Shown in pieces: positions 10,813-21,911 of a DNA stretch of 64,000 nucleotides. Location of the stretch: NCBI GenBank assembly GCA_029204225.1, contig CM055109.1:28538861-28602860 (forward strand), in the 5' to 3' direction. How positions within the stretch are numbered: position 1 is the first letter of the stretch; each line of letters opens with the position of its first letter. This DNA comes from Diphasiastrum complanatum (lineage: Eukaryota; Streptophyta; Lycopodiopsida; Lycopodiales; Lycopodiaceae). Both the position numbers and the translations under genes were made by a program. Below the pieces are notes generated by a model. It was not told where the DNA came from. It saw only the letters and a program-made list of their open reading frames with translations, and did not search any database.

Positions 10813-11019
10813 ATGGCTGAAGACAAAGTTGACATCCCCTCAAGCCCAGTTGAAGCCATGGAAACTCCTCCACCTAGTCCTGGCAGCCGATTACCTAGTG
10901 TGCCTGTCACTGATCCTCCTCCCATACAAGAACGTATGGATGTGTTGGAGCGGTATATGACAGAGATGCGTACGATGATATCGTCGCTTGCCGGGGGCTT
11001 TCCCTCGTCTTCTTCTTAG
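10813..11019 (+). pseudogene. Probable gag N-terminus of truncated LTR element
   Basis: A 68-codon frame starts at the ATG at 10813, about 770 bases after the primer-binding site, where gag is expected. It is Pro-rich and then has ERMDVLERYMTEMRTMISSL, a short predicted helix. No capsid or pol follows; the element is lost by about 11030. Gag is inferred from position only. Confidence 0.45.
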
Positions 11020-12297
11020 CCTCCGCCTTTGTATCGTCTATGAATTCATATTCTCAGTCCTATACTACAGGGCCAAAGTCAGGCACTTGTCATGATTATA
11101 CCAGTACAGATCACACAACCCTAGCTATTACTATTATTCGGTTCTCTTTATTACATTTACCTATTTTCTGTTTATATTTTCGATATCCAAAATATTTCCA
11201 TTTTGCCATGGGCGGTACTTACATTTTGTGCTTTCCTGCTTGTAGTATCTCCACTCATTTTGTCCCTAGATTGAGAACAATTTTATTTTCAGTTAAGGAG
11301 AGATATGATTACATAATTGGGGCATACTTTATCATGCTTACTGTGTGTAATTTAAATTGTATTTAAAGCCTTCAAGTATGACTCAGTTACATTCTCAATG
11401 GTTGCTTGATCTTTTTTTCTTAGACTTACAGTGACTAGTTGCTGACTTGTGGGTTATTGGTCACATACTGGGGTTCTGGTCCATGTTAGTGCTAAGTGGC
11501 ATTTTGTTCGGACTACAAACACAATAACTCTCTCGTCGTGATAGCAATCTTCACTTTTTATGAATGTAAGTCTCAACACAAGCCTCTCGTCGTGATAGCA
11601 ATCTTCACTATTTATCAATGTAAATGGAGACGAGTTACCAAACATTATTTTCCCACAAGCCAAACGATTCTCTAATCAGTGGTGGACACCTCATTATCAT
11701 GATTGTTATGGATTTCATTGGCTCCTTGCTGATGCCATCATTATGACAGTTACATCCATGGCCGGCTCTATCATCAGTTTCTATATACAAAAATACAAGA
11801 GGTGTGAAAAGTGCAGATTACTATTATATATTATTCTTATCTCTTCAGATGAACTGGTCTCCTAACATGCCTCACTAACTCATCAGAAAACGGTAGTTAT
11901 TAAGAAGTGCAGATTTGATTCCTTATACTAGTTTGTTGTAAATCAGTATAACACTTGTACACCGAGAGCCATCAGATAAACTCCTCCCTTTGCTTTCATC
12001 ACCTAGTCCAAATTAAGATACTGGTGCAATAAAAGCCTTATATACAACCAGTTTGCATTTCGATGATAATGCCGCATTTTAATGGCATGGCAAGGGAACA
12101 AGGCACAGGTCGTAAAGTACACACATGCAGAAATAGATGATTGGTATTTGGTAACATTTGTGTGATTTTGTGCATTCTAGTTTTGCCTGCAATCCGTCTG
12201 TAAATTTTTCTGGCAACAATAATGAAAAAGCTTGACATTACTACACATTGTTGCAGTTTTACTTGTGGGTTCATCCAGATTTGATGATTTGTTTCAG
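11020..12297 (+). other. Upstream intron end of spatacsin-like gene; no gene seen
   Basis: AT-rich sequence with no convincing coding frame. It contains one two-copy repeat (11530-11622) and ends in a pyrimidine-rich acceptor TTTGTTTCAG at 12288-12297. Everything from 1 to 12297 is therefore probably one intron of at least 12.3 kb. Confidence 0.6.
11530..11622. repeat. Two-copy direct repeat, about 53-bp period
   Basis: CTCTCGTCGTGATAGCAATC followed by TTCACT and TATnAATGTAA occurs at 11530 and again at 11583. Confidence 0.75.
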
Positions 12298-12636
12298 GTT
12301 GAGCTTATCATTCTTGCACATCATTTCTATGAGTCATCTGCATGTCTGGATGGGATGGATGTCCTGGTGGCTTTAGCAGCTACTCGAGTTGAATCCTATG
12401 TTGCTGAAGGTGATTTTTCAGCTCTGGCTCGCTTAGTGACTGGTGTCAGTAACTTCCAGGCGCTGCGCTTTGTTTTAGACTTGCTTATTGAGAATGGTCA
12501 ACTGGAACTTCTTCTTAAAAAGCGTGCTGGTGTCGATGCTACAAAGGAATCCTCTGCTTCTATACGTGGTTTCCGGATGGCTGTTCTTTCCGCGCTGAAA
12601 CATTTCAATCCTCACGACCTTGATGCTTTTGCCATG
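12298..12636 (+). CDS. Spatacsin (SPG11) homologue, internal exon near the C-terminus
   Basis: 339 bp, 113 codons, open throughout, with acceptor TTTCAG before it and donor GTATGT after it, phase 0 at both ends. The protein (VELIILAHHFYESSACLDG, DVLVALAATRVESYVAEGDF, LARLVTGVSNFQALRFVLDL, LIENGQLELLL, FRMAVLSALKHFNPHDLDAF) matches my recollection of the conserved C-terminal region of plant spatacsin. It is helical, and such regions form alpha-solenoids. In animals spatacsin acts with spastizin and AP-5 in lysosome reformation; the plant role is less known. The next exon, 51 kb away, continues the same conserved block without a gap. The exon is GC-balanced and free of stops, unlike all surrounding sequence, so the gene is under selection. 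Confidence 0.85.
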
Positions 12637-12881
12637 GTATGTGTATCTGTTTTGATTTTTGAGTACCCCAGAATGAAATGAGTAAAACTATTTCGTGCAT
12701 GTTTTATTCTCTTATCTATAATTTTCTCATTTTAGCCCTGTAGGCCTCTGCATCTCCTTTGATTCATTCTAGGAAATTTTAATCTAGAGTACAAATGTTC
12801 TATTTCTGTATTCGGTTCCATTTGTCATAATAATTTGGACTGAAATGATCCAGAGTATCATATCAACACTGAACATCATCA

Positions 12882-12885
<4 letters not shown>

Positions 12886-12933
<48 letters not shown>
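12886..12933. repeat. (TA)n tract at the left end of hAT-1 copy A
   Basis: About 48 bases of alternating TA directly before CATAGGTCCCGCGGTACC. Confidence 0.95.
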
Positions 12934-12935
<2 letters not shown>

Positions 12936-15812
12936 TAGGTCCCGCGGTACCACAATATAATAATATTTATAATATTTAATATTTTTTTAATTATTTTTTG
13001 ACCTAAATCTACCCGCTTCCCTCGCATCTTCTCTAAAATTTTTTTGCGCCCTCCTCCGCCATGCCATCGTTGCTATTTTGCCTGTCTGCCTTCGATCCCT
13101 TGCGTTGCCCTTCGCCCACGCAACGCCCTGCCCTGCATCTGATTTGCTTTGCCCTGCCTTCGCCCATTTTTAGCGTCTCTCCAACAGTGAACCCTGCTGT
13201 TTTTTTCCAGCAATCCATCCTTCTAGCTCCAGCTTCATCTGCATTTTTTCCCTAGTTTTCTCCATCGCAATGGTGCATTCTGACCTTTCCGGTCTGTGGG
13301 ACGAGGTAGACATTGTCAGGCGGGTTGCCGACAAGTCCAACAAGATCGGTCAGAAGATCGTGCGTTGCCGATACTGCCTCGTCGAATTTGCTGCGTCCCT
13401 CGGTGCACGCGCCAAAAATGGTGGCACCTTAAATGCTGCCCCTTGTGGCAGCATGTCCGTCCCCGACAGGCAGCGATTACTGGACACCTACGGGCCATGT
13501 CTTGTGGGGGGGGAGAACACCATTTCGGAGGGCGTTCTCCGGTTTTGCACCGCTCCTTATGTGGCTGACCCAGAGTTGCTGCCTGCTTGGCTGGCACGCA
13601 CGAGGAGAGGGAGTGCATCCTCGTCCCGTCCCATTGCCCCTCATCCCCCTCAGACAGTTCCACCACACGCACCCCCATCTGCACCCATTCCGGTGGATCC
13701 CGTCCCATCACGTCTGCCAGTTGCCATTGCGGTTCCACCACCACGTCCTATTGCTCGCACACCCCCAGTTTACGATTTTCTCATGGATTCTCCGCCACCC
13801 GAGCAGGCCCAGGATGCTACTGACGAGGCCTTCGAGGATGTGGATGAGATTCCTTCTTCTTTCCCTTCCCATCCGGATGATCTCCCTAGCCAACAGTTTT
13901 CGTATCCCATGCCAGATCTTGCCCCTCCATCAGTGCACCCCACTTATGCTACTGCACCCATCCCTGCCAGTGCATCCCACACTCCTCATTCCACGTCTAC
14001 AGCCGATGCATCCACTAGTGCCCAGCTTGTCGCGTCATCGTCCATTCCTGCATTGGTTGGTGCACCGTGCTGGAGGTCCACCACCCGTCGCCCACCAGGT
14101 AGAGCCCTTGTGCAGCAGACCATTCGCGGCACGCATCAGCCGCACATGGACAAAGAGGCCACACAGGCCGTGGCTAGTTTGATTTACGAGCTGAACCTAC
14201 CTTTTGCTATCACCGATTCTGAGCCCTTCAGAAGGGCATTCTGCCTTGCACAGTCTGTCAGCCCTAGCTGGAGAGTCCCTGGTTCAGAGGTTGTCCGTAC
14301 ACACATGTTGAGAGATAGGGTCGAGTCCTTGTCCACAGAGATGGAGCCTCTACGCCGCCATTGGGCCACATATGGATGCAGCATCATGTCCGATGGTTGG
14401 ACTGATGTCAGGAGGAGGCCGATCCTCAACATCTTGGTCTCCAGCTGCATGGGTACACAGTTTTCGAGAGCCGTGGATTGCAGTAGAGAGGGGAGAGTCA
14501 TATCTGCAGATTTCATGCACGACGTCATTAGGTCTTCCATCCTGTCCATAGGCCCACAGCATGTCGTTACGTTGGTGACGGACAATGCCACCAACTGCGT
14601 TCAGATGGGTGTCCTGCTAGAGAGAGAGTTCCCTCACATCGTCCATACCCCCTGTGTAGCGCACGACATAGACCTTTTGATGGGGGACATAGGTGCACTT
14701 CCCTGAGTTAGAGCCATTGTCCGCAAGGCCCTCTTCCTGGTGACTTTTGTCACTCGGAAGAGGCGTGTTCTTGCCATGTTCCGGGTGTTCAGCCTTTTGG
14801 ACCTCCGTAAGCCAGCCCCCATACGCTTTGCATTCGACCTGGTGGTCATCAACCGTCTGATCAGGTGCAGAGCACAGCTTCTACAGATGGTTGCCAGTGA
14901 TCTTTGGCGTGCCAGTACGTTTCAGCACACGGAGGATGGGGAGCACTTTTCTTCCACGGTGAGGGGAGACCAGTTCTGGAGGGATGCACAGACATTGTCA
15001 GGACTGCTTCGACCACTCTACATTGTGCTCCACATGGCTGACAGCGAGGGGTCCACACTTGGACTGCTGTACGAGCTCATGGACTGGATCGGACAGTTCC
15101 TGCAGCTGCCCATCTTGCAGCCAGAGAGGTAAGCGAAATTGTTCTTTATCTTTTCAGTGTTTGCTAGTTTGTTTTTATGTCGATGTTAAGTTTTTTTGAA
15201 AATTTGCTTCGTCTTTGTGCATGATGACGGAGCTGAGGTTCATCTGGGAGACACAGTGGAACTACTTTCACAGGAGTATCCACAGCGTTGCACACATCTT
15301 GCATCCCCTCTTCCTCTCTTCGACACAGATATCAGACAGGGAGCTCGAGGCGGATTGGCTTGAGTACATCTACAGGGTGGGTCCACACATTGGCTTGGAT
15401 CCTATCAGACTCATGGAGGAGCTAGCTGCATTTCGTTTTGGCATGGGCACGTTCGGTCACCCAGCTGCTCAGGATCCAGAGAGGAGGCAGCTCCCCATTA
15501 CCTGGTGGACCATGTTCGGTAGAACCTATCCCTCCATACAGCGTCTTGCACTGCGTGTCCTTTCTTAGGTATGCATCTCATTTCATCCTCCCTTGCTGTA
15601 TTTCGTTGACGTTCCACCTGTGCACCCGTGCACATGTGCTGAAGCATTTCATTGCACGTACCACAAGATTGCGCACCTCCGTGTGTGAGCGTAACTGGAG
15701 CACATGGGCCTTGGTTTACACAAGGAGAAGAAACAGGCTGTCAGTGAGTCACCTAGAGTGGTTGGTGTTCTGTAGCACCAACGCACGTCTTGCCAGGAGA
15801 CTGCCGACCATC
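12934..15812 (+). mobile_element. hAT-1 copy A, 5' part of a DNA transposon
   Basis: Starts with the family terminus CATAGGTCCCGCGGTACC immediately after (TA)n, then an AT-rich arm and the transposase. It stops abruptly in the hAT C-terminal domain at about 15812, where a Copia element begins. The Pro-rich tail, second ORF and right terminus are missing. Confidence 0.8.
13270..15812 (+). pseudogene. hAT-1 transposase, copy A
   Basis: Exon 1 (13270-15128) starts MVHSDLSGLWDEVDIVRRV. It has a CRYC zinc-finger start, a Pro/Ser linker (about codons 110-270), then a DUF659-like region with LIYELNLPFAITDSEPFRRA, SDGWTDVRRRPILNIL and VTLVTDNATNC. An 8-codon deletion removes the His-bearing TRLKGHLL that completes the zinc finger in other copies. 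A stop at 14704-14706 interrupts the frame at ALP*VRAIV. Exon 2 (about 15225-15568) has RFIWETQWNYF and ends RVLS* where others have RVLSQ at the donor. Exon 3 (about 15668-15812) has the hAT dimerisation-type CERNWSTWALVYTRRRNRL. The exon 2 acceptor AG is also lost. Family role: cut-and-paste transposition. Confidence 0.8.
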
Positions 15813-15946
15813 CAAAATCTAAGTTCTAGAACCTTTCAAAACCCACTACTAATTATAGGGCACTTCCAAAAGTTAAGATAGGGTCCCTTAACATAATTAG
15901 ACATTACTTGGACCCACGAGTTTTTATCATTTATTATTTCTAACAC
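15813..15946 (-). repeat. Copia-1 3' LTR, truncated
   Basis: Shares AGTTAAGATAGGGTCCCTTA and GGACCCACGAGTTT with the right LTR, then jumps to TATCATTTATTATTTCTAACA, a deletion of about 100 bases. The outer part is unrecognisable. Confidence 0.7.
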
Positions 15947-16123
15947 CCTCAAATTTTAATGTAAAAACATAATATGAAGTATGAAAAATTGCAACAACAA
16001 TTCAAAGTGTTGCATGCTGCCCAAAACTCCTATGTAGCAGAAAAAGAAAAGATGTAGCTTGCTGTCCAAGCTTAATGCTGCCAAAAAACTTTTGCTTGTA
16101 GTAGTAAAAGAGTTTTTCAAGTC

Positions 16124-17161
16124 TCATCCCCACTCTTGATTATCAAAGGCACTTGAAGAATGAGTTTGAGACAATGAAAAAGGTGAACCAACACCCTTGC
16201 TGCCCTGCAAATTTGACTGTCCAACAGCCACATGATTTTCACCTCTTGGCTGTCCAAAGTGTTTCAAGATTGGACCTTGCTGTCCAAAAATCTTCCGCAG
16301 GCTGTTCCCGAAGCATAAAAGGATGCGTAAGATGTAAAATAAGTTGAAAATGAACAATAGAACAAGAATGAATTTGCTGTCCACTAGTTTGAACATAAAA
16401 AACCAGCACCCAATCAAAAGAAGAAAGCTGATATTGTTGACCATTATCTTCAATAGAAAAATCAGCAGCTTGTCACTTTGATTCGACGTACCAATAGACT
16501 TCAAAGAATGCTCAATTTTTCCAGCTTTTTCCATAATATTATCTTGAAAAGTTTGCTCATGAACCTTTAAACTAATGCTCCCATAAAATGCATTAACTTG
16601 CGGTGATTGATAATATGATTTCTCAGCCATATCAACATTTTCCAGCAAGCTTGAATATTCAAACAATTCATCCCTTTGTTCTTCTACCATCAAAGTGGAT
16701 GCTAGAAAACAAGATGAAGCTTCCTTCTTATATGTGTCCAACACAAACAAATTATTTCTTGCAGTGCCCGTAGCAATAAGCATCAAAGACTTAGAAGGAT
16801 CTTTTACAAAACATCTTCCTTCCTTAAATTCAACAAGCAACCCTTGCTTGATGTTTAGAAAAATAGAAAGTAGATTTTTCTTGATGCTAGGAACATAAAG
16901 TACATCCTTGACATACTTTTGATCTCCATTAGGCAAAACAAGAGCAATATCACCAATACCTTTGATCAAATGTGATGTCTCTCCTACACATTGAACTTGG
17001 CTTCCATCATTAATTGCCTTAAAGCTTGTGAAAACTTCACATTGATAGGACATGTTAGTGGCTCCACTATCCATGAACCACTCGAAACTTGGTTTCTTAG
17101 AAGCCATAAAAGCATAATCTTTATCAATAAGATTTGCTTGCTCCTCCACTTGTGGCTCCAA
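16124..17161 (-). pseudogene. Copia-1 protease region
   Basis: The frame contains FEWFMDSGATNMSYQCEVF, with the D-S-G-A-T catalytic motif of Ty1/Copia proteases, then YVKDVLYVPSIKKNLLSI, the usual end of the domain, and a partial GAG-pre-integrase-like stretch. After about codon 190 the sequence is hydrophobic and low in complexity, with no integrase, suggesting non-coding sequence joined after a deletion. The protease would release Gag proteins in particles. Confidence 0.8.
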
Positions 17162-17266
17162 AGATGCTAAGGTGGCCGTATTAGGTTTTTCATAATCTTC
17201 AATAGATGCCTCATGCTTCTTTTCCTATATTTGATGGTATTTGTCTTTTCGTGACAATGAAACATA

Positions 17267-18088
17267 TCATCTTCCTTTTGAACTTTGAAAAGTTATCTTC
17301 ACCTTCTTCAGAGGATGTAGAAGAAGAAATACCTTTTGACTTTCCCTTTGAGAAAAAAGCTTGATCTTGTGGCTCTTCAACCGCAAATTTGATTCGAGTT
17401 TGCTCTTCTTGTAGAAGTAGTACAACAAGATCATCAAAAGATATTTTTGATCTCTTAGAGAAATGCTCAAGGATGATATGAAAGGAAGATAAGTCATAGG
17501 AAGAGAATTGAGCGTAATGGAGACAAATTGAGATTCATCAATGATCTCATCAATATTAAGAAGCTCTTCTCTAAGATCCTTGATCTTTGACAAATGATTA
17601 GTCATGACATCATCTTCACGCATTTTCAAGAGAGTAAGTTGATTTCGTAGATAAACAACTCTTGAAGTATTCTTTACTTGAAAAGTCTTTGCAAGAGTTT
17701 CCCAAGCACTCTTAAATTTTTTGCAAGACCTAACATGAGCAAGGATAGATCTTTTTACCGATAATGCTATGATGGATAATGCTTGTGCATCTCGTCGATT
17801 CCACTTCTTTTGCTCTTCGGAAGATGCTATGGTTGAAGATGTTGCCCCAGGTGTAAGAGGTGCAAAGGCGTCTGGTCTTTCTTCTTCACCACAAACAATG
17901 TCTCACAATCCTTTGGCAATGAGCAGATTTTTAATCATGAAGCACCAAAAGGAGTAATTAGTGCCATCCACCCTATCTTCATTAAAAAAAGAACCAAACG
18001 ACTTTGTTTCTTTAGCCATGAGGATCAGCCAACAAAAGATTTGCTTTTCAAATCCTAAATGTGCCCTAAAAGACCCAAAAATCGGCAA
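17267..18088 (-). pseudogene. Copia-1 gag
   Basis: Two frames. 18088-17903 gives the gag start FNEDRVDGTNYSFWCFMIKN (the D-G-x-N-Y-x-x-W signature of Copia gag) and AKGL. 17629-17267 gives MKMREDDVMTNHLSKIKDLREEL and ITLNSLPMTYLPFISSL, the conserved middle of UBN2-type gag. Stops and frameshifts lie between. The leader 18089-18831 has no recognised gene. Confidence 0.75.
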
Positions 18089-18831
18089 GATTTAAATCTG
18101 AAAAATCAGCACCGGAATGTGTCGAAACCACACATTAGATGGATGTAGGAACTCGCCCTCCTACAAGCCTTGTGTGCTGAAAATATCAGCCTGAAATTGC
18201 ATTACAAACTCAAAAACCAGGTTAGCCTCCAACAAAGGTTTTTCCAGAACCCTTCTTTCTTGTCAAAAACGTGTGAAGAATACACACACGGATAGAGCTG
18301 TCAAACACCCTACAAATGGTAATATTCTGTTTAATTTTCAGCCTTGAAATGTGATCGGATCATCACAAAAAATTAGCGCCTTCTTTCACACCTGGAAACA
18401 AGCAAAAAGAAGCGGATCTTCACTTTGTAAAATCAGCAAGGGTGCTGATTTTTCAGCCAAATCAGAAGATAAAAATTGCTTGTAGATGGGCGCCCTCCTG
18501 CAAAGGAGCAAATTTGAAAAATAGGGCAGCAGCGGACCAACGGAAGTAGGATAAACCTACACGGATGTGGGCGACCTAAAAGCAGCCCCGAAGAAGATAA
18601 TAATGACGCCTTTCTGCAACCTGAAAAATCAGCAAACAACAACCTGATTTTTAGGCGCCCAAAATCCTGTTATCTTCTTTGATGTGTGGCGCCCTCCTGC
18701 AAAACGGAAAAGAGTCAAAATTGAACGGATCTTCACTCCAAAAAATCAGCAAAGGTGCTGAATTTTTGTGATCCCTAAGTGAAGACGATCTCTTTTGGTA
18801 GGGCGCCCTAATTCAAGCATAAAAGATCGAT

Positions 18832-18844
18832 GGCTCTGATACCA
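18832..18844 (-). other. Copia-1 primer-binding site
   Basis: On the minus strand TGGTATCAGAGCC, directly following the LTR end at 18845. Confidence 0.85.
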
Positions 18845-19193
18845 TGTAGGACATCAAAGTGTTAAGATCCTTCTACCATTCAATCTCCATATACAAGAAG
18901 AAGAAGAAGAAGAAGAAGAAGAAGAGGGAGAGGGTTAGGCGCCCTCAAGGAGAGAGGAAGTAGTAGCAATGCTTGATTATAGGGCACTCCCAAAAGTTAA
19001 GATAGGGTCCCTTAACATAATTAGACTTTACTTGGACCCACGAGTTTCCACTAGACCAAAATTGGATCCAACTTAACTAAAACTATCTTAACATGGTCTA
19101 AATAATAAACCTACCCCATGGTTACACAAGTCTCAAGCTTTTGGGTCAAAGTAACCTATGGGAAACTAACATTATCATTTATTATTTCTAACA
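18845..19193 (-). repeat. Copia-1 5' LTR
   Basis: 349 bp. On the minus strand it begins TGTTAGAAATAATAAATG and ends GATGTCCTACA. Contains an (AAG)n microsatellite at 18895-18925. Confidence 0.85.
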
Positions 19194-19814
19194 CCATAGA
19201 GGAACCGTCTCATATAATCATGTGTACCCGCTGGGAGTTCCGTGATAGATATGCCAAATGTATCCAAATGACGTGCTGCCTGTGAGAACCATGATAAGTG
19301 ATAACCCAGACTGTGAGGCGTTGAGATGATATGAGTGCCGCATGTGGATATCTCTGTGCATCAGTGGGAAGCAGCCGGAGGCGCTGTATATATGTGATGA
19401 GACGAAAGATGGCATCAAGCTGTAAAGGTGGAACTGCAAACTCTGCTAGGAGAATCTGGTGCAAGACAGAGGGCTTAGGCCGTATAATCCGTGATAACAT
19501 AAGGACCTGGAGGCGTGAGATCCCTAGGCACCATGTCTCTGTGACATACAGTGCAGTAGGGGGACAAAAGTATCAAACTTTCTCGGGGCATCCCAAACAG
19601 ATCTCTGGAAGCAGACACTCTCAAGCTGGATCAAGGAGGCATGTCCCTTCCCAAGTCTGGCTGTAGCTGCATGTCTCATACCAAATATAGGACCAGTGAA
19701 AAGAACCCCGAGATAGGTGTAGGATGACACGATCTCCAACGGCTGTCCATCTAGAAAAAGCTCATGTCGTTGCATGAAAGCCCTGGATGTGTTGAAGACC
19801 ATAATTTTGGTCTT

Positions 19815-19817
<3 letters not shown>
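19194..19817 (-). pseudogene. LINE-a copy 2c: 5'-truncated RT end and C-terminal part
   Basis: From 19812 down, EKTKIMVFNTSRAFMQ, then SSYTYLGVLFTGPIFGMRHA matches the RT thumb of LINE-a copy 1. After a frameshift at about 19510 the frame LSRIIRPKPSVLHQILLAEF continues to 19210. It starts exactly at a (GA)n tract and ends at the Copia-1 LTR. It overlaps in content with the copy at 20213-21307 and so is a separate insertion. Confidence 0.75.

Positions 19818-19861
<44 letters not shown>
19818..19861. repeat. (GA)n tract, tail of a LINE-a 3' piece
   Basis: About 44 bases of GA on the + strand, i.e. (TC)n following AATAAAGC on the LINE sense strand. Confidence 0.9.
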
Positions 19862-19867
<6 letters not shown>

Positions 19868-20127
19868 GCAAGCTTTATTAATGTCTTTTCCATGCCAAAA
19901 GGCATATAAAACTAGTAAATGTACATGTCAAGTATGTGGTAACAATGGGAGTGTATTGAATGTCTCCAAAACGATAACATGAATAATAGATCTAAATACT
20001 ATGAACTGAAATAGATGTGATGATTTATGAAAAATGTGGGAGCATGTATACGGCTAAATGTTGTGAATAAGGTATGACACTATCGTCCAATCCTGTCCTG
20101 CTAATGCTATAAAAAGATGTAATATGG

Positions 20128-20129
<2 letters not shown>
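19862..20129 (-). mobile_element. LINE-a copy 2b': 3' UTR-only insertion
   Basis: About 268 bp, homologous to the 3' UTR at 20213-20470. On the minus strand it ends AATAAAGC (19872-19879), then a (TC)n tail. It is either a severely 5'-truncated LINE insertion or an unequal-exchange duplication between (TC)n tracts. Confidence 0.7.

Positions 20130-20212
<83 letters not shown>
20130..20212. repeat. (GA)n tract, tail of LINE-a copy 2b
   Basis: Over 80 bases of GA on the + strand; reads (TC)n after the LINE 3' UTR. Confidence 0.95.
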
Positions 20213-20214
<2 letters not shown>

Positions 20215-21307
20215 TGCTTTATTAATGTCTTTTCCATGCCAAAAGGCATATAAGACTAGTAAATGTACATGTCAAGTATGTGGTATCAATGGGAGCGTAT
20301 GAAACGTCTCCAAAACGGTAACATAAATAACAAATCTAAAGCTATGAACTGAAATAGATGTGATGATATATGAAACATGTGGGAGCATGTATACTGCTAA
20401 AAGTCATGAGTGGGGTATGACACTATCATCCAATCCTGTCCTGCTGATGCTGTAAAAGGATGTAATACGGGCCGCATGGAGGGCCACTGGTGGTCGCTGA
20501 CGTCGTCTAGGAGGGTGAAGATGTCTCCTCGTGGTAAGTCGAGTAGCTCGTGCTGCAACATGGGTATGTGTGGGGCACTGTCTCCGATCTCTATGGGCAG
20601 GTAAGTCATCATCACCATCATCATCATCATCAAATACTAGATCTCGTCCTCTCCTCCTGGAGAAGAAAGAAGTGATATGAGGCTGAGAAACATGACTCTG
20701 CTGGGCTGTCTGACACAGCCCCTGTCGTAGTATAAACATCTCTCGTATCATGAGTGCGGCGCATCTGGAGTCCTCATAGGCTAGGAGGGATCGTAGGGTG
20801 ACGGGTGTGTCACGGAACAAACAGTGGTATCTCCCTCTGATCTCGTAATATACTGGGCACCTAAAGATAAAGCGCTCCTCTGACTCCACCTCATCCAAGG
20901 AGCATAACTGACAAATCCGCTCCGCTCTCGGAATACCCTGGAATCTCCTAGTCTCAATAGCCAACTGATGTGATGATACGCGAAGCTGGCCCAATGTAAA
21001 TCTGAAGCAGTGTGATAACCCCAAGTCCAAATAGTGTGGCAAAACTGGGAACCCTGCTATGTCAAGCTCAATAAAGTGAGTCCAGTAATAGTCGGGTTTA
21101 ACCCCACGCTGTCGTCTCCAAGTATGATCGAGGTATGCCCGATATAAGATGCGCCTGATATACTGATGAGTACCTGAGGGGAGCTTTGTAATGTGGATAC
21201 CAAATGACTCAAGGAGGAAGTGGGATGCCTGGGAGAACCACGACAGTCGATAGCCCTGGTCATGAAGTGGGTGTGAGGAAACAAGTGCTATCTGTGTATA
21301 CTTCTTG
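20213..21307 (-). pseudogene. LINE-a copy 2b: ORF2 C-terminus and 3' UTR
   Basis: Open from 21307 to about 20404, the best-preserved LINE-a C-terminus. It reads YRAYLDHTWRRQRGVKPDYY, LGLSHCFRFTLGQLRVSSHQ, then a Cys/His motif CQLCSLDEVESEERFIFRCP, YEIRGRYHCLF, SRRRGRDLVFDDDDDG and a basic Arg/His-rich end. The Cys/His motif is the nucleic-acid-binding tail common in LINE ORF2 proteins. About 190 bases of 3' UTR follow, with AATAAAGC at 20216-20223 and the (TC)n tail. It is 5'-truncated at 21307, where a Copia RT fragment in the opposite orientation starts. Confidence 0.8.
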
Positions 21308-21510
21308 CGTATGCTGCAAAATATAATTTGGAGATACATCAAATAGATGTCAAGACAACCTTTCTCCACGGAGACTTGGATGAAGAAATTTTCATGGAAC
21401 AATCTAAAGGGTATGAAGACCCGAATAATTCAAATTATGCCTGTCGGTTGCACAAATGTATCTATGGTCTGAAGCATGCTTCACGATCTTGGTATAAGAA
21501 GTTGATGATT
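21308..21510 (+). pseudogene. Copia-3 reverse transcriptase fragment (left part)
   Basis: The + frame EIHQIDVKTTFLHGDLDEEI, FMEQSKGYEDP and CRLHKCIYGLKHASRSWYKK is the central Ty1/Copia RT region (cf. MDVKTAFLNG...YGLKQAPRAWY). It is cut at 21510 by the Copia-2 LTR and resumes at 26338. Confidence 0.85.
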
Positions 21511-21900
21511 TGCAAGACCCAGCTATGGAGTATCTTAACTCAAATGCTAGATCACCTATGAAAGCTTGAGAAACTTGGTTATGGAAAATATCACACACAA
21601 GGAGAATTGCATAAGCACCTCACAAACTCAAAAGTCTCAAGAAGAAATGAATTGCTAAAGAGAGAGAGAGGAGGGCGTGGGTCCTCCAAATCCCTTGTGA
21701 GGCAAGCACCTCCTTTACATGCATGGAAAGTCTAGGTGTCAACCATAGGAGTGAGCTACTTGGCCAAGTGGGCCACTTGCACTAATTTACTCAACTTACA
21801 AAAGGGGGTCTCATGCATTTAATTAAAACATGCCCCATGAGTTATGTACAACTTAACTAATGCTTAGCCAAAGGGGTAAAATAGGCATTACTCTTCAACA
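21511..21900 (-). repeat. Copia-2 3' LTR
   Basis: 390 bp; on the minus strand starts TGTTGAAGAGTAATGCC and ends GGGTCTTGCA. The same LTR family occurs as the solo LTR at 28708-29097, also 390 bp. Confidence 0.85.
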
Positions 21901-21911
21901 CCTCCCCTTAA

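Larger units (their letters stand above)
15813..19193 (-). mobile_element. Copia-1: LTR element with gag and protease only
   Basis: Right (5') LTR at 18845-19193 with a primer-binding site directly inside it (18832-18844). The left (3') LTR (to about 15946) is truncated and carries a deletion. Between them only gag and protease coding sequence remains. Integrase, RT and RNase H are absent, so this is a non-autonomous or deleted element. Flanks differ (hAT-1 A on the left, LINE-a on the right) and no TSD is visible. Confidence 0.75.

Noticed and set aside
11040-11366. 108-codon + frame as a host exon
   Set aside because: Composition is AT-rich intron-like, no splice sites in frame, and no match to the spatacsin region expected before 12298.
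15813-19193. A TSD (ccat) for Copia-1
   Set aside because: ccat occurs at both edges, but the flanking elements differ and the left LTR is damaged, so a 4-base match is not convincing.
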